Source of the DNA: Acidovorax temperans
GTDB taxonomy: Bacteria; Pseudomonadota; Gammaproteobacteria; Burkholderiales; Burkholderiaceae_C
NCBI RefSeq assembly: GCF_006716905.1
Contig: NZ_VFPV01000004.1
Coordinates: 372,001 to 436,000 of the forward strand
DNA length: 64,000 nucleotides
Direction of reading: 5' to 3'
Shown here one piece after another: positions 24,166 to 33,376 of the stretch. How positions within the stretch are numbered: the first letter of the stretch is position 1; each line of letters begins with the position of its first letter. The position numbers and the translations under genes were made by a program. The notes under the pieces were generated by a model, which saw only the letters and a program-made list of their open reading frames with translations, was not told where the DNA came from and made no database searches.

Positions 24166-25507
24166 CAGGCTGCTGAAATACTCCCCACCGACAGTCCGCG
24201 ACAGCCGCCCAGCCGCGACAATCAAGCCCCCCACTGACCAGATAGACGAGCCATCCATGCGCGGAGCCGACACCTTCACCGAGAGCCTGTTCACGATGCG
24301 CCATCTCGATGACTTCGTGCCCCTTGATCACCCCCTGCGGGTGATCCGCATCATGGTCAACAAGGCCCTGGCGAACATGGACAACCTGTTTGGTCAGATG
24401 TATGCGGCTGACATCAAAGGCGGGCGTCCCAGCATTGCCCCCGAGAAGCTGCTGCGCGCCATGCTCATCCAGGTGCTCTACAGCGTGCGCTCGGAGCGCC
24501 AGCTCATGGAGCAGACCCAGTACAACCTTCTGTTTCGCTGGTTCATTGGCCTGGCCATGGACGATGCCGTTTGGGTGCCCACCGTCTTCAGCAAGAACCG
24601 CGAACGTCTGATCGAGCACGATGCGGTCATCGAGTTCTTCAATCAGATCGTGCAACAAGCCCAGGAGCAGGAACTGCTCTCGGGCGAGCACTTCAGCGTG
24701 GATGGCACCCTGATCCATGCCTGGGCGGGCCACAAGAGTTTTGTGCGCAAAGACCGCCAGGGCGACGACGATACCGACGCGGGGAACTTCAAAGACCAAA
24801 AGCGCAGCAACGACACCCACGAGTCCACAACGGACGCGGATGCAAGGCTGTACCGCAAGGGCAAGACGGCCAGTGAGTTGCGCTTCATGGGCCACACACT
24901 CACCGACAACCGCCACGGGCTGGTGGTCAGCGCCGTGGTCACACAGGCCGACGGATATGCAGAGCGCGAAGCGGCCAAGGCCATGATCAACGATGCGCGA
25001 CAGGCACTGCCCGGCGATGACCCCATCACGATCACGCTGGGCGCAGACAAGGGTTACGACGCCAGGGAGTTCATCGACGCGCTGCAAGAGATGAACGTGC
25101 TGCCCCATGTGGCGCAGAACAAATCAGGGCGTCAATCGGCGGTGCCTGACAGGATCGCGGGCAGCGAAGGCTACGCCATCTCCCAGCAAAAGAGAAAGCT
25201 GATCGAACAAGGCTTTGGCTGGGCCAAGACGGTGGGGCACATGCGCCAGGTGCTGGTGCGCGGGATCAAGAAGGTTGATCAGCTGTTTGTGCTGACGATG
25301 GCGGGCTACAACCTCACGCGACTGCGCAGCTTGGGGCAAATCCGTCTGCAGGGGCAGGTGTAAAGGGAAAAGGATCAGAAACCCGTGCTGTACGGCTGAA
25401 AACACGCAGGTTTTCGGGCTGACTTCCAGCATACGGAAAGCTGCTGCGAAAAATGCGCTTGCCGCCGCTGAGCAGGTTCGGACCCACGGGAGTATTTCAG
25501 CAGCCTG
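24166..25507 (+). mobile_element. Complete IS5-family element with TTAG duplication
   Basis: A 1342-bp element bounded by the inverted repeat CAGGCTGCTGAAATACTCCC at both ends and by TTAG direct repeats. It contains one intact transposase gene. Its left 160 bases match the fragment at 7690-7849. A short GAAAAC-N6-GTTTTC hairpin follows the transposase stop. Confidence 0.88.
24257..25363 (+). CDS. IS5-family transposase
   Basis: A 368-residue DDE transposase with the N-terminal DUF772-like domain (MRGADTFTESLFTMRHLDDF, then GGRPSIAPEKLLRAMLIQVLYSVRSERQLMEQ). Catalytic residues fall in FSVDGTLIHAWAGHKSF (first Asp), LGADKGYDAREF (second Asp) and KLIEQGFGWAKTVG (Glu). The upstream frame extension (to 24038) is just IS leader and flanking DNA; the ATG at 24257 begins the conserved protein. 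Length is normal and the frame is open. IS1182 transposases share this architecture, but the 4-bp duplication favours IS5. Confidence 0.88.
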   Translation: MRGADTFTESLFTMRHLDDFVPLDHPLRVIRIMVNKALANMDNLFGQMYAADIKGGRPSIAPEKLLRAMLIQVLYSVRSERQLMEQTQYNLLFRWFIGLAMDDAVWVPTVFSKNRERLIEHDAVIEFFNQIVQQAQEQELLSGEHFSVDGTLIHAWAGHKSFVRKDRQGDDDTDAGNFKDQKRSNDTHESTTDADARLYRKGKTASELRFMGHTLTDNRHGLVVSAVVTQADGYAEREAAKAMINDARQALPGDDPITITLGADKGYDAREFIDALQEMNVLPHVAQNKSGRQSAVPDRIAGSEGYAISQQKRKLIEQGFGWAKTVGHMRQVLVRGIKKVDQLFVLTMAGYNLTRLRSLGQIRLQGQV

Positions 25508-25511
25508 TTAG
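25508..25511. repeat. Target-site duplication TTAG, right copy
   Basis: TTAG directly outside the right repeat of the IS at 24166-25507. The hydratase gene ends 7 bases further on, so the insertion sits right behind that operon. Confidence 0.75.
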
Positions 25512-25517
25512 TGGGGC

Positions 25518-26300
25518 TCAGAGCTGAACCTGCGCCTCACCAATGCCTTCAAAGACGGCGCGCACGGCATCGCCCTTTTGTGCCAACGGTAGGCCACACC
25601 AGGTGCCGGTGGTGACCACCGTGCCTGCCGGCAGCACTATGCCTTCGCGCGTGGCGTGGCGCAGCCAATGGGGCAGCAGCCAGGTCGGGTCACCCAGCGG
25701 ATGGGTGCCGGTGAACAACAGTCGTTGCGTTCCGATTTGCAGCTCGCATCGCTGGCTGGCCCAATCAACCGCGCGTATGGGTTGCCAGTCACCCAGCACC
25801 AGCGCGCCGTGCGACTGCAAGTCGGCCAGCTTGTGCAAGGCTGGTGCCTCCCACCCCTGCTCCCAGCGTGAATCGACGATCTCGATGCAGACAGCCATCA
25901 TGTCGATCAGCGCTGTCGCCGATGCGGGCTCAAGCCGCAGCGCCATCGATGCGTTCACCGACTGGCCCAGTCGCAAGGCGATTTCGGCTTCGATTCCGCG
26001 CCAATGAAATGGCCAGGTGCGAGCATCGGCAGGGCTCTCCCACACACCGGCAGTGGGCAAGGGCGCGTGGGTTAGCGTGGCTTCGCGCCCAGGTCCACCG
26101 GATTTCCAATATCGCGACGGTGTGCCGTCGTACCAGCCAAGGGCTTGAGCCACCAGAGCTTGAACGCGGTAGGCCTGGGCGGCATCGTGCACGGTAACGC
26201 CGGCTGCGTCGACCACCTGCCCGCTGCGTCGGGCCTGAATCAGGGCCCTGGCCACGGCCTGTGCGGCGGATTCTGAAGAAGGTGTAAGGGTAAGGGTCAT
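25518..26300 (-). CDS. 2-keto-4-pentenoate hydratase / fumarylacetoacetase-family protein
   Basis: A 260-residue protein of the MhpD-like branch of the FAH superfamily, which use Mg2+ for hydration, decarboxylation or C-C cleavage of keto acids. The metal-site pattern is seen in GIEAEIALRLG (E.E) and EIVDSRW, and the C-terminal GTVVTTGTWCGLPLAQKGDAVRAVFEGIG block is typical. Its ATG overlaps the stop of the PuuE-like gene (ATGA). It is the last gene of a minus-strand operon with an amidase, TRAP transporter and hydantoinase. The substrate is not readable; it may process a keto acid made after ring opening. Confidence 0.78.
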   Translation of the reverse strand: MTLTLTPSSESAAQAVARALIQARRSGQVVDAAGVTVHDAAQAYRVQALVAQALGWYDGTPSRYWKSGGPGREATLTHAPLPTAGVWESPADARTWPFHWRGIEAEIALRLGQSVNASMALRLEPASATALIDMMAVCIEIVDSRWEQGWEAPALHKLADLQSHGALVLGDWQPIRAVDWASQRCELQIGTQRLLFTGTHPLGDPTWLLPHWLRHATREGIVLPAGTVVTTGTWCGLPLAQKGDAVRAVFEGIGEAQVQL

Positions 26301-27232
26301 GTTATTGCTTCTTGGGGGTCATGCGCCAGCCAGTGGCGCGCAATGTCTTCGCGCCGGGCCACCCAGATGTGGGGCTGGTGCCGTGCGACATGATTCATCA
26401 CCGCGTCCAGCCCGCCAATGCGGGCCGGCCGGCCGATGATGCGGGTATGTAGGCCCACGGTCAGCATGCGTGCGTTGCCCGTGCCCGGAGCACTTTCGGC
26501 CAGCAGCGTATCGATGGCTGCGATCACGTAATCGGCAAAATCTCGCGCCTGCACGAAGCTGGAGCGGTCAAAAAAGCGCATGTCGTTGGTATCGAAGGCG
26601 TAGGGCAGCACCACATGCCGACCACCGTTCTTGCGAGGCAGGGTGTAAGGCAGGTCGTCGCCGTAGTCGTCGCTGTCGTAGCTAAAACCGAGGTCCTGCA
26701 ACAAGCAGCGGGTGTGCACCGACCTCGAGGACTTGCAGTGCCAGCCCGCAGGGGCGCGGCCCCATAGCCGGGTGATGGTGGCCACGGTGCGTTCGATCTG
26801 CGCGCGCTCGGTTGCCTCGTCCATATGGGCGGGTGACTCCCAGCGCCAGCCGTGGCCGCACAGTTCGTGACCATGGGTCAGCGCGTCGTCGGCTACCCAG
26901 GCAGTGTGCTCCAGTGCGCGGCCACACACGTTCAATGTCAATGGCCAGCGCCGCTGTGCAAAGCGCTGGATCACGCGGTCGTAACCACAGCGCGCGCCGT
27001 ACTCAAAGTGGGTTTCCATGCAGAAGTCGGGTACGCCGTGCAGGACGTTGACCACTTCGTGGACGCCCTCGTTGTGGTCGTCACCTGAAGTGATGGCGTG
27101 TTCGGCGCCCTCCTCGATGTTGAGCACAAATGACAGCGCGAGTCCGGCGCCACCGGGCCAGCGCCAGTCGGGCGGCAGCGCTGGGCGGCGTTGGAAACGG
27201 CGGGCAGTGAGGATGGGGGTGTTGGTGTTCAC
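26297..27232 (-). CDS. Polysaccharide-deacetylase-fold amidohydrolase (PuuE allantoinase-like)
   Basis: A 311-residue NodB-fold protein. The arrangement LNIEEGAEHAITSGDDHNE at the N-terminus followed by ETHFEYGARCGYDRVIQRF, GHELCGHGWRW and WHCKSSRSVHTRCLL is that of the PuuE/URAD-linked allantoinase-type deacetylases, not of chitin deacetylases. Such enzymes open cyclic ureides such as allantoin, or act on related N-acyl compounds. It starts with GTG at 27232 overlapping the amidase stop (GTGA) and overlaps the next gene by ATGA, so translation is coupled. The context with a hydantoinase and amidase supports a cyclic-amide substrate. Confidence 0.8.
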   Translation of the reverse strand: MNTNTPILTARRFQRRPALPPDWRWPGGAGLALSFVLNIEEGAEHAITSGDDHNEGVHEVVNVLHGVPDFCMETHFEYGARCGYDRVIQRFAQRRWPLTLNVCGRALEHTAWVADDALTHGHELCGHGWRWESPAHMDEATERAQIERTVATITRLWGRAPAGWHCKSSRSVHTRCLLQDLGFSYDSDDYGDDLPYTLPRKNGGRHVVLPYAFDTNDMRFFDRSSFVQARDFADYVIAAIDTLLAESAPGTGNARMLTVGLHTRIIGRPARIGGLDAVMNHVARHQPHIWVARREDIARHWLAHDPQEAIT

Positions 27233-28644
27233 AGCGGCGGCCAGCGGTCAGACCAGGGGTTGTGAGCCTCGTAGGCCTGGGCCAGCGTCAGCACCACATC
27301 GTCTGCCCCGTAGGGGCCAATCAGTTGCAGACCGATCGGCATTCCGTTCGGAGTGGGTGCGGTGGGCACTGACACCGCCGGCAGCCCGGCCGCATTCACC
27401 CAGCCAGTGAATACGGCGTGGCCGCGCGGCCCCACGGGGTGGCCATCGATCACTGGCGGAAATGCCTCTTGTGCGGACCAAGGCAGTGCTGCGGCCGCTG
27501 GAATGGTGATGATGTCGAAGCGCTGGAACAACGCGGCACAGTCGCGGCGCAGCCGCTCCACCTTGTCCAGCAGTTGCCACAACGCGGGCGCGCCCAGCGC
27601 CGCGCCCTGGTCGGCCATGGCCTGGTACTTGGCCGACGCGGAACTGCGCCACTCGGGGTGCTGCGTGAACAGCGCGGCCAACCCGATTTGCCCGACCTGC
27701 GGCCACTGGGCGGTCAAGGCCGCGATGTCCAGGTCCAGCGTGCCGATGTCTACCGTGTGGCCCAGCGCGCGCAAACCCAACGCGGCGGCCTCACAGGACC
27801 GGGCGATGCTCGGGTCGACCGGGGCGTCCGCCAGTGTGGGCACATACAGCACCCGCAGTGCCCGCGGCGTTGCGGGTGCTCCGGCCAAGGTGGCGCAGGC
27901 CAGCGAGGTGCGATCGCGCGGGTCGGGGCCACGCAGGGCCTCGAACAACAGGCGTACATCCGATACGGTACGCCCCATCGGACCAACCACCTCAAAGTCG
28001 AGCAACAAGCTGGGCAGACCGTGACCCCGGGCAATGGCACCAACGGAAGGCTTGAAGCCCACCAGCCCACAGTGCGAGGCCGGCCGGCGGATGGAGCCGC
28101 CGCCATCGGTGCCCAGGGCCAGCGGCGTGCAGCCAGCCGCCACACTCGCCACCGCGCCGCCGCTGGAGCCGCCGGGCGTGAGCGCCGTGTTCCATGGGTT
28201 GCGTGTCGGCCCGAACACCGGGTTGTCGGTGTAGCCTTCCAGGGTGAACTCGGGCACATTCGTCTTGCCCACGATCAGTGCGCCACTGGCTCGCAGCCGT
28301 GCTACCGGCCACTCGTCGCCGGCGGCAGGTGGGTAGGCGCGCAGCGCCGGGCTGCCCCAGACGGTGGGCAGGTCCGCCATGCACAGGTTGTCCTTGACCG
28401 AGATCGGCACGCCGTCCAATGGCGACAGCGGCTGCCCGCTGCGGTATCGCTCGGTGCTGGCCTCGGCCTCGGCCCACACCACATCTCGCATGGCCACGAA
28501 GGCGTTGAGGGTGGGTTGCACCTGATCGATGCGCGTCAGACAGGCACGCAGCACATCCACCGGGCTGAGTCGGCCGCTGCAGTAGGCCGTGGCCAGCTCG
28601 GTGGCTGGCCACTGCCACAGCAGAGGGCGTTCAACGGCTCTCAC
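27229..28644 (-). CDS. Amidase signature family amidase
   Basis: A 471-residue amidase with Lys84 (VPISVKD), Ser160 (PGGSSGGA) and Ser184 (GTDGGGSIRRP) as the catalytic triad, spaced as in the 288-1703 amidase. The GTG at 28644 overlaps the TRAP permease TGA (GTGA) and was preferred over another GTG 18 bases upstream. Family members hydrolyse amides, carbamoyl compounds such as allophanate, or acyl hydrazides. In this operon a linear amide or carbamoyl product from hydantoinase or allantoinase action is a reasonable guess. Confidence 0.85.
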   Translation of the reverse strand: MRAVERPLLWQWPATELATAYCSGRLSPVDVLRACLTRIDQVQPTLNAFVAMRDVVWAEAEASTERYRSGQPLSPLDGVPISVKDNLCMADLPTVWGSPALRAYPPAAGDEWPVARLRASGALIVGKTNVPEFTLEGYTDNPVFGPTRNPWNTALTPGGSSGGAVASVAAGCTPLALGTDGGGSIRRPASHCGLVGFKPSVGAIARGHGLPSLLLDFEVVGPMGRTVSDVRLLFEALRGPDPRDRTSLACATLAGAPATPRALRVLYVPTLADAPVDPSIARSCEAAALGLRALGHTVDIGTLDLDIAALTAQWPQVGQIGLAALFTQHPEWRSSASAKYQAMADQGAALGAPALWQLLDKVERLRRDCAALFQRFDIITIPAAAALPWSAQEAFPPVIDGHPVGPRGHAVFTGWVNAAGLPAVSVPTAPTPNGMPIGLQLIGPYGADDVVLTLAQAYEAHNPWSDRWPPL

Positions 28645-29933
28645 ATCTGCCCCGGCAGCCACGTGACGATGGCAGGAAAGGCGATCAGCAGGATGGTGAA
28701 GCCCAGCAGGATGAACACGTACGGCAGGGCTCCCACGATGGCGTCGCGGATCGATCCCCCGTCCGGGCGAATGCCTTGCACTACAAACAGGTTCATTCCC
28801 ACCGGCGGTGTGATCAACCCGAGTTCACACATCAGCACGATGAAGATGCCGAACCACACTGGGTCGATGCCCAGCGCCACCACGATGGGGAAGGTGATGG
28901 GAATAGTGGCTACCATCATGGACAAAACGTCCATAAACATGCCCAGCAACAGGTAGAACAGGATCAGGATGAACAGCATCTGGGTGCCGGACAAGCCGAA
29001 CGAGGTGACCCACTGCGTCATCATTTCAGCCACGCCGGTCAGGCTGACCGCCAGGTTGAGGATGAATGCGGCCGTGATAATGAGCAAGATCATGCCGCTG
29101 GTTTTGGCGGTTTGCACAAAGCAGTTCTGCAGCAGCGCCCAACTCAGCTTGCGGCTGTGCCACGCAAAAGCCAGCGACGCCACTACGCCCAGCGCGGCCG
29201 ATTCGGTGGTGGTGGCAATGCCGCTGTAGAGGCTGCCCATCACGATCAGGAACACCACACCTGGCGGCACCAGGTCCTTGAGCAGGCGCAGTCGCTCGTT
29301 CAGCGGCACCTTGGCCTCGCGCCGGCCTTCACCGGTCAGCAGCGCATGCGCCATGATGAAGGCCATGAACAGCCCCGTCAACAGCAGGCCTGGCACGATG
29401 CCGGCGATGAACAGCTTGCCGATCGAGGTGTCGGTCAGTGAGCCGTAGACGATCATGTTGACCGACGGCGGGATCAGAATACCCAGTGTGCCGCCAGCTG
29501 CGATGGAGCCCAGTGACATCTGCATCGAGTAGCCGCGCTTGTGCAGCGAAGGCAGGGCCACAGTGCCTACTGTGGCGGCCGTGGCCACCGACGAACCAGA
29601 GGTGGCGGCAAACAGCGCGCTACAGCCCACGTTGGTGTGCAGCAGACCACCTGGCAAGCGACCCAGCCATGCGGCCAGGGCGCCAAACATGCGGTCGGCA
29701 ATGCCCGAGCGCAGCAGCAACTCGCCCATCAACACAAACAGTGGAATGGAGGTGAGCATGTTGTCGTTGTGCACGCCCCAGACTACCGGGGCGATGGAGT
29801 TGATAAAGGGGGCGCCGTATGCGAACAGTCCGCCAACAATCCCCACCATCGCCATCGAAGTAGCGATTGGCAGGCCGATCAGCATCATGCCCAGCATGGC
29901 AAAAAAGCCTATGGCAACAAATGTGAGATTCAT
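28641..29933 (-). CDS. TRAP transporter large permease (DctM-like)
   Basis: A 430-residue large membrane subunit of a tripartite ATP-independent transporter, with about 12 hydrophobic helices. Family blocks include IPLFVLMGELLLRSGIADRMFGALAAWLG, GTLGILIPPSVNMIVYGSLTDTSIGKLFIAGIVPG and ITPPVGMNLFVVQGI. The start at 29933 overlaps the DctQ stop (ATGA); longer frame starts lie in DctQ. With DctQ and DctP it forms a Na+-driven importer, usually for organic acids. Confidence 0.92.
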   Translation of the reverse strand: MNLTFVAIGFFAMLGMMLIGLPIATSMAMVGIVGGLFAYGAPFINSIAPVVWGVHNDNMLTSIPLFVLMGELLLRSGIADRMFGALAAWLGRLPGGLLHTNVGCSALFAATSGSSVATAATVGTVALPSLHKRGYSMQMSLGSIAAGGTLGILIPPSVNMIVYGSLTDTSIGKLFIAGIVPGLLLTGLFMAFIMAHALLTGEGRREAKVPLNERLRLLKDLVPPGVVFLIVMGSLYSGIATTTESAALGVVASLAFAWHSRKLSWALLQNCFVQTAKTSGMILLIITAAFILNLAVSLTGVAEMMTQWVTSFGLSGTQMLFILILFYLLLGMFMDVLSMMVATIPITFPIVVALGIDPVWFGIFIVLMCELGLITPPVGMNLFVVQGIRPDGGSIRDAIVGALPYVFILLGFTILLIAFPAIVTWLPGQM

Positions 29934-30550
29934 GCGGCACCTGCTTGGATAGATGGAGCGTGGTTGGAGGTCGGCAAGGTGTCGGCCGCGGTGCCGCGCT
30001 GCTGAAGGTCGTCCAGCTCTTCCTTGATCTCTTCGCGGGTGGAGCGCGGGTGCAGCATGGTGTTGAGCGCATCGCTGCGCCCGCTCAGAAGTTGCCAGGT
30101 GGCCACGGCGGCAATACCAACGGCCAGAGCGCCAAAGAGGATCAGCCCGATCAGCCAGACGGTTTGGGGGTAGACCAATGGCGTAGCCCAAGGGGTTTGC
30201 GACACGCTTTGGTAGGCGCGCGAATCCTGGATCACGTACCAGGCGAGCCAGGCCATCAGCGCCGCAAAACTGGCCATCGACACCGCCGACAGCCAGTTCA
30301 ACACGGTTTGCAGCCGTCGCGGCAAGTGTTCATGAAACACGTCCACCCGGATGTGGTTGCGCCCGAGCAGGGCGAGGCTGAAGGCGATGGTGGCGCCCAC
30401 GGCCAGGGCATAGCCGCCCAGTTCATCGGCGCCCTGCAGCGAAATGTTGAACAGCTTGCGCATTGCTGTTTCCACCGCCACCAGCAGCGACAGGGCCACA
30501 AAGACCAGGCCAAACACAGTGCCCAGCCAACGTTCGAGGGTGTCTTTCAT
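29930..30550 (-). CDS. TRAP transporter small permease (DctQ-like)
   Basis: A 206-residue four-helix membrane protein (RWLGTVFGLVFVALSLLVAVE, LGGYALAVGATIAFSLAL and two later helices) with the DctQ-typical GRNHIRVDVF segment. It has an acidic/charged C-terminal tail (EEIKEELDDLQQRG) longer than usual. The ATG at 30550 follows GGAGG. It lies 64 bases after the binding-protein stop and is coupled to DctM. Confidence 0.88.
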   Translation of the reverse strand: MKDTLERWLGTVFGLVFVALSLLVAVETAMRKLFNISLQGADELGGYALAVGATIAFSLALLGRNHIRVDVFHEHLPRRLQTVLNWLSAVSMASFAALMAWLAWYVIQDSRAYQSVSQTPWATPLVYPQTVWLIGLILFGALAVGIAAVATWQLLSGRSDALNTMLHPRSTREEIKEELDDLQQRGTAADTLPTSNHAPSIQAGAA

Positions 30551-30614
30551 GAGGACCTCCGGTCTAATTTTTTTGCAGAGAGCGCCCCGATTCGGGTCTG
30601 CACGCCCCAAGTAC

Positions 30615-31676
30615 TCACTTAATACCCACGACCTTGCCAACGGTCGTCTTCCAGGCGGCCGAGCAGCCGGGGTTGGACTTGTCGCAGATCTCGGCCCAGG
30701 TAGGCACCGAGATGCTGGCCACCGCATTGCGCAGGGTGGCCAGGTCAGCCGGCTGCACCTGCACGTCCACCAGGTTGTACTTCTTGCCGGTAGTGCATGG
30801 TTCCTTGCCGGTGTTGCAGTTCATCGCATCTTTGGTAAGTTGTTCGGAATAGACCCAGATGTCGTCGGTCAGTGCCTTGAATGCAGTCTGCATCTTGGCT
30901 TTCTGGTCGGTGCTCAGGCGGTTCCACGCTTTCAGGGTGATGGCGTAGCCGTTGACCGCCATCTGAAAGCCGATGGGGTACTGGTGGGTGGTAACTTCAG
31001 GCCAGCCCGAGCTGTTGGCGGAGCTGGGGCCGGTAATGGCGCAATCGACCACGCCCAGCGACAGCGACTGGTGCACTTCGGTGAACGACAACGGCACCGG
31101 CACGCCACCCACGGTCTCGATGAATTTGGCCAGGTTCTGGTCGTACACCCGCACCTTCATGCCCTTGAGGTCGGCCAGCTTGCTGATGGGTTTTTTGCAG
31201 AACAGGATCTGCGGCCCAAACGGCCAGGCGCCCAACAGCTTGACCTGGAACTGCTTTTGCAGGCGCTGGTCCAGGGTGTCGAAATAAGCCTCGTACACCT
31301 TGCGCGCGGTTTCGTAGTTGGGCGCCGCGCCTACCAGATCCAGGCCCAGCAGCGTAGGTTCGTCGCGCGAGTTTTGTGACACCCGCAGCGAGACGATGTC
31401 GAACAAGCCAGCCTTCATCACCCGCAGTTGTTCGGTGTCTTTGATGCCGAGCTGGTCGATGGCTTTGTAGTCGGCGTCAATGGGCAAGCCGGTGCGCTTG
31501 GCGAATTCGTCAAAGAAGGGCTTCTCCTTGTTTTTCTGCAGCATGCCGGTGGCTGCGGGCTGACCGATCACCTTGAACGTGATGCGTTCCTGCGCTTGGG
31601 CGGCAGTGCCCAACAACAGTGTGGCGGCAGAAGCCAACGGCAGCAGGCAGCGAGAGAGGGTGCGGGTGATGCTCAT
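30615..31676 (-). CDS. TRAP transporter substrate-binding protein (DctP-like)
   Basis: A 353-residue periplasmic protein with a Sec signal (residues 1-27, ending ATLLLGTAAQAQ). The DctP fold is seen in LADLKGMKVRVYDQNLAKFIETVGGVPVPLSFTEVHQSLSLGVVDCAITG, where the conserved Arg (MKVRV) usually binds the ligand carboxylate. Two extra cysteine pairs near the C-terminus (DAMNCNTGKEPC, AEICDKSNPGC) may form disulfides and are unusual. Starts with AAGGAA upstream, 65 bases after the hydantoinase stop. Confidence 0.88.
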   Translation of the reverse strand: MSITRTLSRCLLPLASAATLLLGTAAQAQERITFKVIGQPAATGMLQKNKEKPFFDEFAKRTGLPIDADYKAIDQLGIKDTEQLRVMKAGLFDIVSLRVSQNSRDEPTLLGLDLVGAAPNYETARKVYEAYFDTLDQRLQKQFQVKLLGAWPFGPQILFCKKPISKLADLKGMKVRVYDQNLAKFIETVGGVPVPLSFTEVHQSLSLGVVDCAITGPSSANSSGWPEVTTHQYPIGFQMAVNGYAITLKAWNRLSTDQKAKMQTAFKALTDDIWVYSEQLTKDAMNCNTGKEPCTTGKKYNLVDVQVQPADLATLRNAVASISVPTWAEICDKSNPGCSAAWKTTVGKVVGIK

Positions 31677-31741
31677 GGTGAAATTCCTTGGGGAATGGAA
31701 CAAAGACAGAAGGACAATGGGATAGAAGAAAACACTTGAGT

Positions 31742-33154
31742 TCAGCGGCGCGGCCACAGGCTGGGTGCGCCGCATGCTTGAAATCGGCCTTGACCTGGGC
31801 GGGGATGAAATTGGCCATCCCATACCACGTCGCCGCCAATCAGGGTGACGGCGGGCCAGGCGCGTAGCCGGCGGCCCTCGTAGGGTGTGTGGTCGACCGC
31901 GTGGTGCAGGTCGGCATTGCGGATGACGCGTTCGCCTTCGTCCCAGATCACCAGGTCGGCATCGGCTCCCACTGCGATCGTGCCTTTGCGCGGGTGCAGG
32001 CCGTAGGCCTTGGCGGGGTGGGTGGCGGTGAGTTCAACAAATTTTTCCAGCGTGATCCGACCGCCCAGCACGCCTTCGGAATACAGCAAGGCCATACGGG
32101 TTTCAAGCCCAGGAATGCCGTTGGGAATGTGGCGAAACGGTTGTTCTGCGCCTCCCGGCTTCTTGCCCTCCGTGCCGTCATAGTTGAAGGGCGCGTGGTC
32201 GGACGAGAACACGGTGAACAGGCCGTCGCGCAGCCCGTTCCATATCACCTCCTGGTTGGAGCGGTCGCGCGGCGGCGGGCTGCACACGCAGCGTGCGCCG
32301 TGGTAGCCGTCGTCCAGGCCCAGGTCCTCGGCAGTCAGGAACAGGTATTGGGGGCAGGTCTCCGCGTAAATCTGCAGGCCCTGCGCCCGCGCCCAGCGAA
32401 TCTGCTCCACCGCTTCGCGCCCCGACACGTGCACAATCAGGATGGGCACGTCAACCAACTCGGCCAGCGAGATGGCGCGGTGCGTGGCCTCACGCTCCAC
32501 CAGCATGGGACGCGACAGCGCGTGAAAACGTGGCGCTGTGCGGCCGGCGGCCTCCAGTCGCTTGGTCAGCCACTCGATACAGTCGGCGTTCTCGGCGTGG
32601 ATCATGGCCATCGCACCGTGCGCGCGCGCCACCGACAGGACGTCGAGGATCTGACCGTCGTCGAGCTTGAGATCGTCGTAAGTCATGTAGATTTTGAACG
32701 AGGTGTAGCCCTCGGCAATCAGCGCGGGCAATTCGTGCTGCAGTACCTCGGGCGTGGGGTCGCTCACGATCAGATGGAAGGCGTAGTCGACATGGGCCTT
32801 GCCAGCGGCGCGGCGGTGGTAGTCGTCCACCGCCGCGCGTAGCGACTGGCCTTTTTCCTGCGCCGCAAACGGAATCACCGTGGTGGTGCCACCGCACGCT
32901 GCCGAGCGGGTGCCGGTGTCAAAGTCGTCGGCCATGCGAACCGGAGGGGCCATCGGTTGGTCCAGGTGGCAGTGGGCATCCACGCCGCCTGGGGTTACCA
33001 CCCGACCAGCGGCGTCGATCTCGTGCACGCCTTTGGGTAACGATGCACCAATTTGGATGATGCGACCGGCCTGGATGCCGATGTCGGCGTTAAAACAGTC
33101 GCTGGCGGTGGCCACCCGGGCGTTGCGCAGTACAAGATCGAAAGGACCGCTCAT
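31742..33154 (-). CDS. hydA: D-hydantoinase / dihydropyrimidinase
   Basis: A 470-residue cyclic amidohydrolase that opens hydantoin or dihydropyrimidine rings to N-carbamoyl acids. Binuclear Zn ligands can be placed: His61 and His63 (VDAHCHLD), a carbamylated Lys154 (SFKIYMTYDD), His186 (IHAEN), His242 (VHVSG) and Asp319 (SSDHAPF). The ATG at 33154 is the first in the family-typical FDLVLRNARV N-terminus. It leads the minus-strand operon with the TRAP importer, so import and ring opening are co-transcribed. No N-carbamoylase of the common types is adjacent; the 27229-28644 amidase or the PuuE-like protein could take that role. Confidence 0.88.
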   Translation of the reverse strand: MSGPFDLVLRNARVATASDCFNADIGIQAGRIIQIGASLPKGVHEIDAAGRVVTPGGVDAHCHLDQPMAPPVRMADDFDTGTRSAACGGTTTVIPFAAQEKGQSLRAAVDDYHRRAAGKAHVDYAFHLIVSDPTPEVLQHELPALIAEGYTSFKIYMTYDDLKLDDGQILDVLSVARAHGAMAMIHAENADCIEWLTKRLEAAGRTAPRFHALSRPMLVEREATHRAISLAELVDVPILIVHVSGREAVEQIRWARAQGLQIYAETCPQYLFLTAEDLGLDDGYHGARCVCSPPPRDRSNQEVIWNGLRDGLFTVFSSDHAPFNYDGTEGKKPGGAEQPFRHIPNGIPGLETRMALLYSEGVLGGRITLEKFVELTATHPAKAYGLHPRKGTIAVGADADLVIWDEGERVIRNADLHHAVDHTPYEGRRLRAWPAVTLIGGDVVWDGQFHPRPGQGRFQACGAPSLWPRR

Positions 33155-33256
33155 GGTTGGCCGCCTTCTGCGTTGACGTCTGTGTCTACAAAATGGTGCA
33201 TTACTGTTTGCATAGGTGTTGAAATGCAATCTGCATGCCAGGTCAACATCAGGCAC

Positions 33257-33282
33257 GACATATGCTTGTAATTGGATATGTC
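33257..33282. promoter_or_regulatory. Palindrome GACATAT-N12-ATATGTC in divergent promoter region
   Basis: Perfect 7-base arms separated by 12 bases, in the 222-base AT-rich space between the hydantoinase operon and the divergent 33377 gene. A regulator-binding site is likely by position; the GntR regulator encoded at 34200-34904 is the obvious candidate, although the arms do not match the usual FadR-type TGGTnnnACCA pattern. Confidence 0.45.
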
Positions 33283-33376
33283 ATCTTTCGCCTCATTTTT
33301 CGATAATGATGGAAACACTTATGCCGACAATATGTAGATTTGCAGTCAACAATATCCGTCAACAATCAAGAACTCT

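Noticed and set aside
27418-28956. 512-codon plus-strand open frame
   Set aside because: Antisense to the amidase and TRAP genes; composition is that of a complementary-strand shadow.
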